A stretch of DNA of 64,000 nt from Nitrosomonas sp. HPC101 (GCF_009833125.1 NZ_QRCC01000008.1:186001-250000); one strand, 5' to 3'. Counted from the first letter of the stretch, positions 10,779 through 21,533 are shown. Notes: a model not told the origin generated them from the sequence alone. A program made the numbers and translations.

Positions 10779-11771
10779 ATGAAAATCACTTTTTTCAGTA
10801 CTCAGCCGTATGACCGTGAATCATTCCTCGAACATCAGAGCAATCCGCGTTTTGAACTTGTGTTTCTGGAAGAAAAGCTGACCGAACATACCGCACCACT
10901 TGTCAAAGGAAGTGAGATTATTTGTGTTTTTGTCAACGATATGCTTAACGAGAATGTTATCCGTCAGTTATCCCAGCTAGGCATCCAGCTGATTGCTCTG
11001 CGTTGTGCCGGTTTCAACAACGTCGATCTTAAAGCGGCTCAGGCACACAATATCAAGGTGGTACGAGTACCGGTCTACTCCCCTCATGCTGTTGCAGAAT
11101 ACACGCTGGCGATGATCATGACGCTCAACCGGAAAACACACAAGGCTTATAACCGTGTCCGTGAACAGAATTTCTCGCTGAATGGTCTGTTGGGTTTTGA
11201 TCTCTATAAAAAAACGGTTGGCGTAATCGGCACCGGTCACATCGGTGAAGTTTTCTGTCGCATCCTGCATGGCTTGGGGTGTAATGTTCTGGCTTGTGAT
11301 CCGGTCAAAAAATCTGCTGTGGAAGCAATGGGTATTCCATATGTACCTATGAATGAGCTCCTTCCTGTATGCGATATTCTCTCGCTGCACTGTCCACTGC
11401 ATGAAACAACGCGCTATCTTGTCAACAGCAATACAATTTCACAAATGAAAACAGGCATCATGCTGATCAACACCAGCCGAGGTGGGCTGGTGGATACCAA
11501 AGCCATCATTGTCGGACTGAAAACTGGCAAGATCGGCTATCTGGGTATTGATGTCTACGAGCAGGAAGCAGATCTGTTTTTTCAGAATCGTTCTGAACAA
11601 ATCATTCTTGATGACACCATTGCCCGACTCGTGAGTTTCCCGAATGTCCTGATCACTGCACACCAGGGATTTTTCACTCAGGAAGCGCTGGATCAGATCG
11701 CACTGACGACATTGGATAGCATCATGCAATTCACGAAAGGGGAAACACTGATAAATGAAATCAGGAAATAG
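10779..11771 (+). CDS. ldhA: D-lactate dehydrogenase (D-2-hydroxyacid dehydrogenase family)
   Basis: A 330-residue NAD-dependent enzyme converting pyruvate to D-lactate, fermentative LdhA subgroup. The Rossmann motif GVIGTGHIGEVF is central, and the catalytic Arg (NTSRGGLVD), Glu (DVYEQEADLFF) and His (ITAHQGFFT) are all present. The frame opens at 10737, but the ATG at 10779 gives the family start MKITFFSTQPYD. It is monocistronic, converging on the PEP-CTERM gene with 18 bp between stops. A fermentation enzyme in a presumed chemolithotroph points to anoxic survival metabolism. Confidence 0.9.
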   Translation: MKITFFSTQPYDRESFLEHQSNPRFELVFLEEKLTEHTAPLVKGSEIICVFVNDMLNENVIRQLSQLGIQLIALRCAGFNNVDLKAAQAHNIKVVRVPVYSPHAVAEYTLAMIMTLNRKTHKAYNRVREQNFSLNGLLGFDLYKKTVGVIGTGHIGEVFCRILHGLGCNVLACDPVKKSAVEAMGIPYVPMNELLPVCDILSLHCPLHETTRYLVNSNTISQMKTGIMLINTSRGGLVDTKAIIVGLKTGKIGYLGIDVYEQEADLFFQNRSEQIILDDTIARLVSFPNVLITAHQGFFTQEALDQIALTTLDSIMQFTKGETLINEIRK

Positions 11772-11789
11772 TGCTGTTTGCAAACAACT

Positions 11790-12587
11790 TCAGATGTTTT
11801 TACAGACAGGGCTCCCTGAAACTGGGCGCAACGCCATGATTCCCAGCAATACCAGTCCAAGTAACATGATTGAGTGTGTTCCTGGCTCTGATACCGACTG
11901 ACTGATTGAGTCAACTGTCAGAGTCCCGCTAAGTCCAAAATAATCCAACCCCGCCGCAAGTGCATTTGCTCCACCAACAAATATCGAATAATCACCGGCA
12001 GCAAGCCCTGCGAAAGAAAGCGATACAAGGCCATCCAGGAGGCCATCAGCACCTGCGATACTGCTGCCCGTTACTCCGTCATACACATGGCCGATATACG
12101 TCAGAAAACTTAATTCACCGTCATCGTTACCAATTTTCCAGTCGCCTAACGCATTAAAAGAACCCGCACTGCCGTCTGGACGATTCGCTATGGATATCAC
12201 GCTGGAATCGTAATCTGCCAAATGAGGTGGCGTATGTGTCAACCCGCTATAAAGAGAAAAGCCCGGTTGAAATTCTGCCAGCGTTGTCACCGGCTCAGCT
12301 CCTGGGGGATAAGATGGTTGGAATTCAAATGGATCCAGCCCCTTGAAAGTAAGGGTTACATCAGCAGAACCCGATAACGTAAAACGAAAAGGCAAAAGAT
12401 GGTGTGAATCGCCATAACCAACGCCATTGATCCATCCTGAATTACCTTTGACCGCCTGATTTGACAGAGTGACCGTTGATGGGTTATTAAAAACGCCAAA
12501 ATCATGGCCTGTGTAAACAATATGCGCCGTTGCCGGTAACGATACCAGACACCCGGTGAACAATATGAATTGAAGTAACCTTTTCAT
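11790..12587 (-). CDS. Exported PEP-CTERM-like protein
   Basis: A 265-residue protein of unknown function with an N-terminal signal peptide (cleavage near TAHIVY) and a C-terminus of the exosortase-sorted type. The variant signal SEPGTHS is followed by a hydrophobic helix rich in Leu and Gly, an Arg and a short tail. The tail after the helix is longer than usual (about 12 residues). The middle is rich in Gly, Ser, Asp and aromatics, as in secreted beta-rich PEP-CTERM proteins. No exosortase gene is in the window. The ATG follows AAGGAATAAAG. Confidence 0.75.
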   Translation of the reverse strand: MKRLLQFILFTGCLVSLPATAHIVYTGHDFGVFNNPSTVTLSNQAVKGNSGWINGVGYGDSHHLLPFRFTLSGSADVTLTFKGLDPFEFQPSYPPGAEPVTTLAEFQPGFSLYSGLTHTPPHLADYDSSVISIANRPDGSAGSFNALGDWKIGNDDGELSFLTYIGHVYDGVTGSSIAGADGLLDGLVSLSFAGLAAGDYSIFVGGANALAAGLDYFGLSGTLTVDSISQSVSEPGTHSIMLLGLVLLGIMALRPVSGSPVCKNI

Positions 12588-12633
12588 GCTTTATTCCTTT
12601 GTTTTTATTAAGCTGATCTCAAATTGTCTGAAC

Positions 12634-12678
12634 TTAAGGAAACTCTGATCATGTGAAGCTTGATCAGAGGCTCCTTAA
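12634..12678. repeat. 18-bp imperfect inverted repeat upstream of the PEP-CTERM gene
   Basis: TTAAGGAAACTCTGATCA at 12634-12651 pairs with 12661-12678 at 16 of 18 positions around a nine-base loop. It lies 47 bp upstream of the PEP-CTERM start and about 180 bp after the end of the N-ATPase operon. It could be a leader structure of the former or a transcription end for the latter. Confidence 0.55.
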
Positions 12679-12860
12679 ACAGCTCGTCAGCCGAATAAAG
12701 TGTCGATTATTGTTGAGGTTAAATCAATGTGGCATATTGTCGCACCTCGACACGAGGTACCCTGATCGAAGAATTTACAAGATGATGGTGCTAGTTTTAT
12801 GAGGAATTATCGAAGCTTGCATTAGGAATCCATAAGCTGGATTTTTATGCTGAATCTTTC

Positions 12861-13769
12861 TCAACCAACTCGATCAGTCTGCGCCGAATCTTCCATCAGG
12901 GTTTCAAAGCCGGCGACAATGTCGAGCAGCTCGGCCTGGATTGATTCCTGTCGCCCCTGGTGGTAATCGAGCGCAAGCTGCTCTAGGTGACCTTGGATAT
13001 TGCGCTCGGCGGCCTGCATGGAGGACAGGCGGCTGGCATTTTCGCTGGCGAGGGACTCAGCAAACGCGCGATACAGGGCAACAAACAAATGCTGCCGGAT
13101 CAGCGATGAAAACAGCGTGCGCCACTTCATACTGAAGGTGGGCAGCGAACGCGAATCCCAGTCTCTGGCAGCCAGACGGTCCAGCCAGGCGCGGTCAACG
13201 GGCAAAAGCTGCAGGATCTGCGGCCGTGAGCTGGCGTGGGCACCGGGTCGATGGTGGATAACCTGGAGCCGGTCGATACCACCAGCAAAGCGTAGCGCCT
13301 CGACTGCCAGCAGCAGTTTATGGACCGCCGGGGTGATGCCGGCGATCGAGCTTGGCATCAGCAGTCGCTGTACAACCTGACAGCCTGCATCTTCCAGCCG
13401 GCCCACCACTCGTGCGCCGACGGCCAGCACCTCAATATCTCCGAGCTCGTCGTCCAGGGCATCAAGCCGCTCCAGCGTGAAAGTCACGATCTGTTCATTG
13501 AACGCCCCACACATGCCCTGATCGGAGCCGAACACGATCACTGCCTGGCGATTGCCACCCACAGTTTCAGGCAAGATGGATTCGGGCCGATTGCGCAGTG
13601 CAACCTGCAGGCCTTCCTCGATAGTGCGGTTATACTCGGCCAGCGATTCTACCGCAGCCTCGTATTGGCGCACGCTGGAGGCAGCCAGCGCCTTCATCAC
13701 CCGGACGACACCATACAGGTCTTCGGCGGTGCTGATGCGGCGGCGCATCAACTCCAGGGTCTGACTCAT
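12861..13769 (-). CDS. atpG: N-type ATPase gamma subunit AtpG
   Basis: The central rotor stalk of the N-ATPase. The 302-residue sequence starts with the gamma-type helix [28 protein letters not shown] and contains the Rossmann-like core motif [17 protein letters not shown]. The C-terminal coiled-coil helix ends with [13 protein letters not shown]-like residues, as in gamma subunits. It is the last gene of atpDCQRBEFAG and overlaps the atpA stop by four bases (ATGA). Sequence divergence from housekeeping gamma subunits is expected in this family. Confidence 0.93.
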   Translation of the reverse strand: MSQTLELMRRRISTAEDLYGVVRVMKALAASSVRQYEAAVESLAEYNRTIEEGLQVALRNRPESILPETVGGNRQAVIVFGSDQGMCGAFNEQIVTFTLERLDALDDELGDIEVLAVGARVVGRLEDAGCQVVQRLLMPSSIAGITPAVHKLLLAVEALRFAGGIDRLQVIHHRPGAHASSRPQILQLLPVDRAWLDRLAARDWDSRSLPTFSMKWRTLFSSLIRQHLFVALYRAFAESLASENASRLSSMQAAERNIQGHLEQLALDYHQGRQESIQAELLDIVAGFETLMEDSAQTDRVG

Positions 13770-15334
13770 GACGCGGCTTCTTCAAAGGCTGTGAGCACCT
13801 CTTCGATCACGCGCAGCAGCTCTGCGCGATCCTCGTCGGAGAGCGGTTCGCCGGATTCCATGCGCTGGCAAATTGCCGGCAACTCCGACGTAACTCTGCT
13901 GCGGATCATTTGCTCGGCTTTGCTGACCTGTTTAACCGGCACCGCATTGAGCTGGCCCTCACTGGCAGCCAGCAACACGGCGACCTGTTCAGCAACCGGC
14001 ATCGGCTGGTACTGCAGCTGGTTGAACACCTCGCGTACGCGGCGACCGCGCTCCAGTGTAGCGATGGAAGCCTCGTCGAGCCGCGTCCCGAAGCGGGCAA
14101 AGACTTCCAGCTCCTCGAACTGCGCGTAGCTCAGCCGCAGCTCCCCGGCCACCGCTCTGTAGCAGGGAAGCTGTGCCTTGCCACCAACACGCGATATCGA
14201 ACGACCGACGTCCACGGCTGGCAAGATACCCTTACGGAACTGCTGTGGCGACAGGACGATCTGGCCATCGGTGATCGAGATCAGGTTGGTCGGGATATAA
14301 GCGGAGATGTTCTGCGACTGAGTTTCGGCGATCGGCAGCGCGGTCAATGAGCCGCCACCACGCTCGGGACGCAGCTGGGTGGCGCGCTCAAGCAGGCGTG
14401 AATGCACGTAGAAAATGTCACCCGGGTAAGCCTCGCGGCCCGGCGGGCGACGCATTAGCAATGATAGTTCACGATAGGCACGGGCGTGACGAGTGAGATC
14501 GTCGTAGACGATCAGCACATCGCGGCCCTGCTCCATAAAGTATTCGGCGATGGTGGTGGCCGCATATGGGGCAATATACTGGACCCCCGGAGGTTCGTTG
14601 CCCGAAGCGACCACGACGATACTGTAGGACAGGGCATCGTGACGGCGCAGGTATGCAAGAAACTCAGCCACCGCTGAGCTGCGTTGGCCGATGCTACAGT
14701 ACACACACACCACATCCCGGCCATGCTGGTTGAGTATAGTGTCCAGAGCGATCGCGGTCTTGCCGGTCTGGCGATCACCCAAAATCAGCTCACGCTGGCC
14801 GCGACCGATCGGCAGCAGAGAATCGATCACCTTTAGCCCGGTCTGCAACGGCCGAGTGACCGGTGCGCGGTGCAGGATCGGCGGCGACGGTCGCTCAACC
14901 GGGCGTCGCTGGCGTGTGCGCAGCGGCCCGAGTTCGTCGAGCGGATTGCCCAATGCATCGACCACGCGGCCGACTAATTCTCCGCCGACTGGCACATCCA
15001 GAATGCGGCCGGTGCGGTGGGCAAAGCTGCCCGCGGCCAGCTCGTTACTCGCGCCTAGCAGAACTACACCGACCTCATCCGGATCAAGGTTGTAGGCCAG
15101 GCCAAGCAACCTCCCGTGCAAGCTCACCAGTTCCTCGGACTGGACGCCAGGGAGACCGCGCACGCGTGCCACCCCCGGACCGACCGAGGCCACTCGCCCG
15201 GCCTCGTGAATGACTAATTCGGCGCGCGCTTTGGCCAACACTTGCTCGATCGCGTCCAACGCTTGCCCCGTTGACGCACGCAGCGGTTCCTGAGAAGCGC
15301 CGTTTGCATCTTCTGGCTTAGTGTTCCGCGGCAT
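13766..15334 (-). CDS. atpA: N-type ATPase alpha subunit AtpA
   Basis: A non-catalytic nucleotide-binding subunit of the F1-like head. The 522-residue protein has Walker [12 protein letters not shown], the alpha signature ISRVGGKAQ and the beta-barrel N-terminus. Its N-terminal region is shorter than in ordinary alpha subunits and lacks a standard delta-binding start, consistent with the absence of atpH in N-type operons. The start is the ATG at 15334, which overlaps the atpF stop by 17 bases. Confidence 0.95.
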   Translation of the reverse strand: MPRNTKPEDANGASQEPLRASTGQALDAIEQVLAKARAELVIHEAGRVASVGPGVARVRGLPGVQSEELVSLHGRLLGLAYNLDPDEVGVVLLGASNELAAGSFAHRTGRILDVPVGGELVGRVVDALGNPLDELGPLRTRQRRPVERPSPPILHRAPVTRPLQTGLKVIDSLLPIGRGQRELILGDRQTGKTAIALDTILNQHGRDVVCVYCSIGQRSSAVAEFLAYLRRHDALSYSIVVVASGNEPPGVQYIAPYAATTIAEYFMEQGRDVLIVYDDLTRHARAYRELSLLMRRPPGREAYPGDIFYVHSRLLERATQLRPERGGGSLTALPIAETQSQNISAYIPTNLISITDGQIVLSPQQFRKGILPAVDVGRSISRVGGKAQLPCYRAVAGELRLSYAQFEELEVFARFGTRLDEASIATLERGRRVREVFNQLQYQPMPVAEQVAVLLAASEGQLNAVPVKQVSKAEQMIRSRVTSELPAICQRMESGEPLSDEDRAELLRVIEEVLTAFEEAAS

Positions 15335-16100
15335 GATTCCAGGCACTCTCATCCAAGGTCTCGAAGACCTGCGCTTCAAGGCCTTCCAGCCAGGATTCCA
15401 GGTTCCAGGCCAAGCGGTGCGAGCGGGCGCGCAGTTCAATCCCGCAAATCAGCTCTGGGACGGTGGTGAAGCGCACCCGAACGTTCTCACCCAAGTGCTC
15501 GCGCAACGTTCTGGTCAACTCGTCCTGCACTTGCTTGCCGAGATCGAAAGCGGTGCGAACCTCAAGCTTGCCGTCAGAGTCAGCAATCGCGGTGATAATT
15601 GTCTCACGCCGCTCCTGGTCCAGCGCCTCGACGCGCTTTGCAAATACCTTCATCATCTGTATCTCCAGATCAGCGTCAGCCAGCTCTCTCAAACCCTGAC
15701 TGGCCAGACTGAATACCCCTCGGCTGACGCGTTCTCGAAAGTCCTGCAACAGACCCTGGCGCTCCCGCTCCAGTGTCTCAAGCCACTGTGTCTGGGCATT
15801 GCCGGCCTGCACGCGAGCGTTCTCCAGCAATTCCTGACGATGAGCTTTGGCCTCTTCAGTGGCGCGTTCGAGCATCTGCTCGCGCTGTTGAGCGAACTCG
15901 CGATTCTTGGCTCGGAATTCCTCGGCTTCTCTTTCGGCATCTGCACGCTCGCGCGCCGCCTCCTCCAGACGGCTGGCAATGCCCGCCTCACGGGCATCCA
16001 TAGCGCTGATGATCCGGTCGTAGAACAAGCGCTTGAGCAGCCAGACCAGGACCAGAAAGTTGACAGCCTGGGCGACGAGCGTGAACCAGTCTACTGCCAT
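15318..16100 (-). CDS. atpF: N-type ATPase extended b subunit AtpF
   Basis: The peripheral stalk of the N-ATPase. One N-terminal membrane helix (about residues 8-28) is followed by a long charged coiled coil (35-140) and a C-terminal globular region (150-250) that probably substitutes for the missing delta subunit. At 260 residues it is about 100 longer than a normal b subunit. The ATG at 16100 follows the atpE stop by two bases; the longer open frame reads through atpE and is not used. Confidence 0.92.
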   Translation of the reverse strand: MAVDWFTLVAQAVNFLVLVWLLKRLFYDRIISAMDAREAGIASRLEEAARERADAEREAEEFRAKNREFAQQREQMLERATEEAKAHRQELLENARVQAGNAQTQWLETLERERQGLLQDFRERVSRGVFSLASQGLRELADADLEIQMMKVFAKRVEALDQERRETIITAIADSDGKLEVRTAFDLGKQVQDELTRTLREHLGENVRVRFTTVPELICGIELRARSHRLAWNLESWLEGLEAQVFETLDESAWNHAAEH

Positions 16101-16102
16101 GG

Positions 16103-16381
16103 TTAGTCTCCCGCGATGCTCAGGAAATAATTCCAAAATGGGTTGGCAAAAATCAGGATCATCGATACGACAAAGCAGTAGATCGCCGAGGATTCGGTCA
16201 TTGCCAGTCCGATGAACAGGGTGCGCGAGATCGCTGGTGCGGCATCGGGCTGCTGGGCCAGCGCGCCCATCGCGCGTGAGACCGCCCAACCTTCGCCGAT
16301 CGCGGTGATTGGAGCGCCGATACCGACGGTGGCTCCTGCCATGATGATCGAGATCATGCCAATCAGTTCCAAACTAGACAT
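16103..16381 (-). CDS. atpE: N-type ATPase c subunit AtpE
   Basis: The rotor ring subunit, 92 residues with two membrane helices and a polar loop (AQQPDA). The outer helix carries the ion-binding Glu in TESSAIY (E63, S64, S65, Y68), a Na+-type ligand set. The inner helix has a second carboxylate in AIGEGW (E30) where Na+-translocating Ilyobacter-type c subunits have Gln. Two Glu per hairpin is seen in N-ATPases, for which both Na+ and H+ coupling have been proposed, so the ion cannot be decided here. The start at 16381 follows GGAGAACCTTCCC. Confidence 0.95.
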   Translation of the reverse strand: MSSLELIGMISIIMAGATVGIGAPITAIGEGWAVSRAMGALAQQPDAAPAISRTLFIGLAMTESSAIYCFVVSMILIFANPFWNYFLSIAGD

Positions 16382-17090
16382 GGGAAGGTTCTCCTTTTTT
16401 GTTAGTTGCGCCGGCGAGTTTTTCTTCATGGGCGCGGGTGGCCGAGGCGATATAGACCAGCGCCAGGATCGAGAAAATATAGGCCTGAATCACGCCGATC
16501 AGCAGGCCCAGAGCGTTCATGATGACTGGAAAAAACAGCGGCGCGATTGCCAGCGCCATCGCCGCGATCATTGTGCCGCTCATCATGTTGCCGAACAGGC
16601 GGATCGACAGCGAGATCGTCCGCGTGATTTCCGACATGATGTTGAGCGGCAGCATGATCGCGGTTGGCTCCAGATACGACTTCAAGTACCTGAGCAATCC
16701 GTTGGATGCGATGCCAAAGGCCGGTACCGCCACCAGCACGCACAGGGCCAGTGCGGTGGTGGTCGACAGCGAGCCGGTGGGCGGCTGAAAGCCTGGTACC
16801 ACCACCAGCACGTTGGACACCACGATGAACAGAAACAGCGTGCCAATGAAAGGCAGATAGCGGTCCGGGTCGATCTCGACCACCTCGCGGATCTGCCCGC
16901 GAATGCCTTGCAGCACGATCTCCATCAGAAGTTGTCCGCGTGAGACTGACGTTGCACTCGACAGTTTGCGCGTCACCAGCCAGGAGCTGCCAACGAGCAG
17001 TGCCATCACCACCCAGGTAAACACCAGGGTGGCACTGATCGCGAATGGACCGAACTGCCAGTAAATGATCGTGTCGGGTGTGATACTCAC
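16374..17090 (-). CDS. atpB: N-type ATPase a subunit AtpB
   Basis: The membrane stator subunit forming the ion half-channels. The 238-residue sequence has about five to six membrane helices and the essential Arg in the penultimate helices (SLSIRLFGNMMSG). The start is a GTG at 17090 overlapping the atpR stop (GTGA), which implies translational coupling. The frame extends further upstream inside atpR but without family similarity. It overlaps the atpE start by eight bases. Confidence 0.94.
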   Translation of the reverse strand: MSITPDTIIYWQFGPFAISATLVFTWVVMALLVGSSWLVTRKLSSATSVSRGQLLMEIVLQGIRGQIREVVEIDPDRYLPFIGTLFLFIVVSNVLVVVPGFQPPTGSLSTTTALALCVLVAVPAFGIASNGLLRYLKSYLEPTAIMLPLNIMSEITRTISLSIRLFGNMMSGTMIAAMALAIAPLFFPVIMNALGLLIGVIQAYIFSILALVYIASATRAHEEKLAGATNKKGEPSHV

Positions 17091-17395
17091 GGTTCTACGC
17101 CCTCCTCCCGATGCGCTTCTGGCAGCTGGTCGGGCTGCAGTCGCGACAGCATGATCTGACGGACGATGATGAAGCCAGCCAGACAGGCCAGCATGCGCTG
17201 CCAGCTGCCGTCCATGACCAGGTACATTCCCGCTATCACCAGCGCCAGGCGCAGGACGAAACTCATGGCAAACAGCAGCCACGGATGTTGGGCATCAGCC
17301 AACTGTCGCACGGTCAGCCACAGACCGCCGAAGAAGATCAGACCCAATCCCAGGCCGGCAACCAGTGCCGGCAGCAGCGTCATGACAGTAGTCAT
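17087..17395 (-). CDS. atpR: N-ATPase small membrane protein AtpR
   Basis: A 102-residue protein specific to N-type operons, with three predicted membrane helices (about 7-28, 38-60, 65-83) and a charged tail. The Arg and polar residues inside helices two and three (MSFVLRLALVIAG) fit the proposal that AtpR supports c-ring assembly or ion specificity. It overlaps atpQ by four bases and atpB by four bases. Confidence 0.88.
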   Translation of the reverse strand: MTTVMTLLPALVAGLGLGLIFFGGLWLTVRQLADAQHPWLLFAMSFVLRLALVIAGMYLVMDGSWQRMLACLAGFIIVRQIMLSRLQPDQLPEAHREEGVEP

Positions 17396-17725
17396 TGATC
17401 AGTGTCCTCATTAGTCTCATCTTTAGCGATATTCCTGGATTCCTGGTTGACCCAGTACCAAGCGTTGATACAGCCCAGCGCAACCCCACCCAGCAGCAGG
17501 GCCAGAGACCAGGAGAGATCCCCTGGCCAGTTGCGATCGATCCACATCCCCAAAAGCACCCCACTGACGGTCGGCACAGCCACCGACCAGCCGACGATGC
17601 CAGCCGCTCCCAAGCCGTGCCAGAGTGTGCGATCGCGGGAGCTGCGCACCCGGATCTTACGTGATTCCCGGGCGCCGATCTTCTCGCTCAGCCCGTGATT
17701 ATTTTCCGAAGACACCCGCTCACGC

Positions 17726-17733
<8 letters not shown>
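17392..17733 (-). CDS. atpQ: N-ATPase AtpI-like membrane protein AtpQ
   Basis: A 113-residue protein with a charged N-terminal 45 residues and two membrane helices (about 48-68 and 72-92), resembling AtpI, which helps c-ring assembly. The ATG at 17733 overlaps the atpC stop by eight bases; an open frame extends upstream antiparallel to nothing but within atpC and is rejected. Its position between atpC and atpR is the N-type order. Confidence 0.88.
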
Positions 17734-19548
<1,815 letters not shown>

Positions 19549-19588
19549 TCATACCGGCATGCCGAAAGTAGCACATCTCGGTGTATAG

Positions 19589-19624
19589 GAAAAACTAACA
19601 CTCTTTTTTATAAAGAAGAGCGTT
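19589..19624 (-). terminator. Rho-independent terminator of the hemerythrin gene
   Basis: On the minus strand AACGCTCTT (19624-19616) pairs with AAGAGTGTT (19605-19597) with one G-T pair, followed by AGTTTTT. It ends the hemerythrin transcript about 85 bp before the N-ATPase start. Confidence 0.65.
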
Positions 19625-19756
19625 GCAGTATGTATAGGCGCGAATACTGATGCCAAGGTGTACCATAAAGCCGGCGGCACCCCGGACTGAGCTGATGACA
19701 CTATAAGATACAAAGCGCCCGGCAACGACTGGAATGCCCCGCTGATATATCTCAAT

Positions 19757-20299
19757 TCATGAATCGAGATATTTCACCTTCAGCTCATCGAGCATGTCGT
19801 GCAGCTGCTCATGGCGGCCATGGCCCATTACTTCTTCTTCGTGGCGATCAAATGCGGCGACCAACCCGTCCAATATTTTCGGATCGATCACCTGATCGGC
19901 CAGCGGAAACACGACATTATTTTCCTTGTCGATATGTTCGCGCATATGGGCGATATAAGCGGTTGCCGCTTTTGAGAATTCCACTGGCTTCATCGCCAGT
20001 GTAGTTGCGGCAGCCATCGTGGCAATGAGTGTTCGACCCTCTTCATGGTCCGACAGCATTTCCGCGATTGAGCCGCCTTCCGCTGGCTGACCCGCTTCGA
20101 TCATGGCCGGAAACAGCAGGCCTTCTTCCTTGCCGTGGTGACAGGTATCGGAAAACTCTCGCAACCAATCCAGAAATATCGCGACGTTATCCGCTGTTGT
20201 CTTGCCCGCGCTGACCTCGTCCGAAATCTTGTTGAGAATCTTCAGCGCCAACAAAATGGCGTCATGTTCATGTCTCAAGACATCTGTAGCCTGGCTCAT
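19757..20299 (-). CDS. Hemerythrin-domain protein
   Basis: A 180-residue four-helix di-iron protein. The His/Glu ligands can be read: LRHEHDAI near residue 11, TCHHGKEEGLLFPAM near 53, DHEEGRTLI near 84, and MREHIDKENNVVFPLAD near 120. A long C-terminal helix with more His and Glu follows. It is probably a cytoplasmic O2, NO or oxidative-stress sensor or carrier, a common role for bacterial hemerythrins of this type. The ATG follows AGAGGAG. It is transcribed alone, with its own terminator and an upstream palindrome. Confidence 0.9.
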   Translation of the reverse strand: MSQATDVLRHEHDAILLALKILNKISDEVSAGKTTADNVAIFLDWLREFSDTCHHGKEEGLLFPAMIEAGQPAEGGSIAEMLSDHEEGRTLIATMAAATTLAMKPVEFSKAATAYIAHMREHIDKENNVVFPLADQVIDPKILDGLVAAFDRHEEEVMGHGRHEQLHDMLDELKVKYLDS

Positions 20300-20354
20300 G
20301 ATGGTTTTCTCCTCTTGCGCTAGCCCCAGGGTGAGGCTTTAGACCTTATTCCGA

Positions 20355-20366
20355 TTTTCCGGAAAA
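20355..20366. promoter_or_regulatory. Perfect 12-bp palindrome upstream of the hemerythrin gene
   Basis: TTTTCCGGAAAA is centred about 60 bp upstream of the hemerythrin start, a normal place for an operator. No regulator is assigned. Confidence 0.35.
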
Positions 20367-20737
20367 CATCGAACTCCGCCCTGGTTCGTGTACAGAAAAA
20401 ACAAACATCTTTTTCGTAAAATTAAATCTACCGGGAAACAGTTTGATCGTCAACCTGACCGAAAAATTATCCGAAATCTGTAAGTTTGTTTTTGATCAGC
20501 AGCATAAAGCGCCGATTTGAAGCTCTTTTTCGCTATTTGTGCGAGAGATACCCGAGGATAAAGATCAGTTCAATAATGAAAAAACAGATAGGAGCAAGCC
20601 GGAATCAGGTTAGCTCGAACGGATCAGAGATTTGCAGTGGCTCCGCATCCATTTCCTTCGCGTGTAAACCAGTGAATCTCTTACAAGGCATCCGCGTCAG
20701 AGGAATATTCTACATAAATAAAACGTTAATGCCTCTC
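20367..20737. other. Intergenic region without a convincing gene
   Basis: About 370 bp between the hemerythrin promoter region and the smbP terminator. It contains only short frames; the longest plus-strand one has no recognisable motif or ribosome-binding site and overlaps the smbP terminator. Confidence 0.4.
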
Positions 20738-20770
20738 GAAATCGCTTGCGCTTCTGTCGCAAGCGATTTC
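20738..20770 (-). terminator. Hairpin downstream of smbP
   Basis: A perfect 13-bp stem (GAAATCGCTTGCG at 20738-20750 with 20758-20770) and a seven-base loop lie 26 bp after the smbP stop. There is no strong U-run, so it may act mainly as a stabilising 3' end. Confidence 0.55.
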
Positions 20771-20796
20771 ATGCTCAATAGGACATTGAGCCAGAA

Positions 20797-21144
20797 TTAA
20801 TGACCCGAATGACGCATATGTTCTATGGCTTCTTCAGAATGTTTGGCAGATTCTCCTCCATGCCCCATTTCTGCATGTTGAATCGCTTCTTCCAAATGTT
20901 TGATTGCTTCATCCATATGTTTATGGGAAGCGGCATGATCATCTCTTGCCTCTTCGGCATGTTTCAAACTGTCTTTCGCATGCTGGAGCGCTTCTTTAGC
21001 ATGGCCCATTTCACCATGCGCTTGAGATTTTCCGGCATGCTCCATTGCTTCCGAAGTATGCCCTGCGTCGTTAGCCAGAACTTGAGAATTCATAGAAAAT
21101 GCCAGTGCTCCGGTTGCTATTGCTACGTATATCGCTCGCATCAT
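20797..21144 (-). CDS. smbP: Small metal-binding protein SmbP, periplasmic
   Basis: SmbP was described from Nitrosomonas europaea as a small periplasmic protein binding Cu and other divalent metals. Here a signal peptide (cleavage near VLA-NDAG) precedes about 90 residues of heptad-like repeats of the form EAxxHAK/EAIxHLEE, forming amphipathic helices lined with His. About 17 His occur in the mature part. The start is the double ATG at 21144/21141 after AAGAGGTG; the longer frame is rejected. The protein probably buffers copper, which ammonia oxidisers need and must contain. Confidence 0.92.
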   Translation of the reverse strand: MMRAIYVAIATGALAFSMNSQVLANDAGHTSEAMEHAGKSQAHGEMGHAKEALQHAKDSLKHAEEARDDHAASHKHMDEAIKHLEEAIQHAEMGHGGESAKHSEEAIEHMRHSGH

Positions 21145-21245
21145 GTTCACCTCTTTCTTTGTTAAAAAATTAAACATCGAATTTTTAAACATTCCATTAA
21201 CCAGCAAAATACCTGGCCTCAAAAACATTGCCTAACCTTAAAACA

Positions 21246-21274
21246 CTGTACTATCACCTCCAAGTAATTTCAAA
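21246..21274 (-). promoter_or_regulatory. Sigma70-like promoter of smbP
   Basis: On the minus strand TTGAAA (21274-21269) and TACAGT (21251-21246) are separated by 17 bp, about 100 bp upstream of the smbP start. Confidence 0.5.
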
Positions 21275-21318
21275 GCCAGTTAATAATATAGTTATAACAT
21301 AACTATATAGCTATCTTA

Positions 21319-21390
21319 TTAAAGATAATTCTTGCCTGCTGCCTGTTCAACCTGTGCGATGGCGTCCTCGCTCGGCGCGTCGATGATGAC
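21319..21390 (-). pseudogene. C-terminal 23 codons of a gene cut off by a transposon end
   Basis: On the minus strand an open frame enters at the transposon inverted repeat, reads VIIDAPSEDAIAQVEQAAG and ends KNYL-stop at 21319. The stretch resembles the end of small nickel-binding/DUF4242-type proteins, but the piece is too short for a firm call. The rest of the gene is lost. Confidence 0.45.
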
Positions 21391-21415
21391 TGTCATTTTC
21401 AGAAGACGACTGCAC
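21391..21415 (+). mobile_element. Tn402/Tn5053-family transposon terminal inverted repeat
   Basis: A 25-bp sequence beginning TGTCATTTTCAGAAG and ending ACGACTGCAC, as in the tni-side end (IRt) of Tn402/Tn5053 transposons. The following 115 bp also keep the family pattern: further CAGAAG...CTGCAC repeats (for example 21469-21484), then GCACTAAAGCGAGGTG just before the tniA start. The far end of the element is not found within the window in the matching orientation. Confidence 0.8.
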
Positions 21416-21533
21416 CAATCGAATGGGTGTAACGTCAGCTGTGCAGATAACTCCTGACAGCTAAATATCAGAAGTCATCTGCACAAATTTAGACTATGCT
21501 TAGTATTCGTATGCACTAAAGCGAGGTGTGAGT

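Noticed and set aside
13320-14129. 269-codon plus-strand open frame opposite atpG/atpA
   Set aside because: Antisense to two clear ATPase subunits in GC-rich DNA, where long shadow frames are expected; no motif or ribosome-binding site.
16212-16943. 243-codon plus-strand open frame opposite atpE/atpB
   Set aside because: Shadow of well-supported N-ATPase genes; composition rich in Arg, Gln and His, typical of antisense translation.
20486-20800. 104-codon frame upstream of the smbP terminator
   Set aside because: No motif, no ribosome-binding site, and it ends within the smbP terminator hairpin and gene end.
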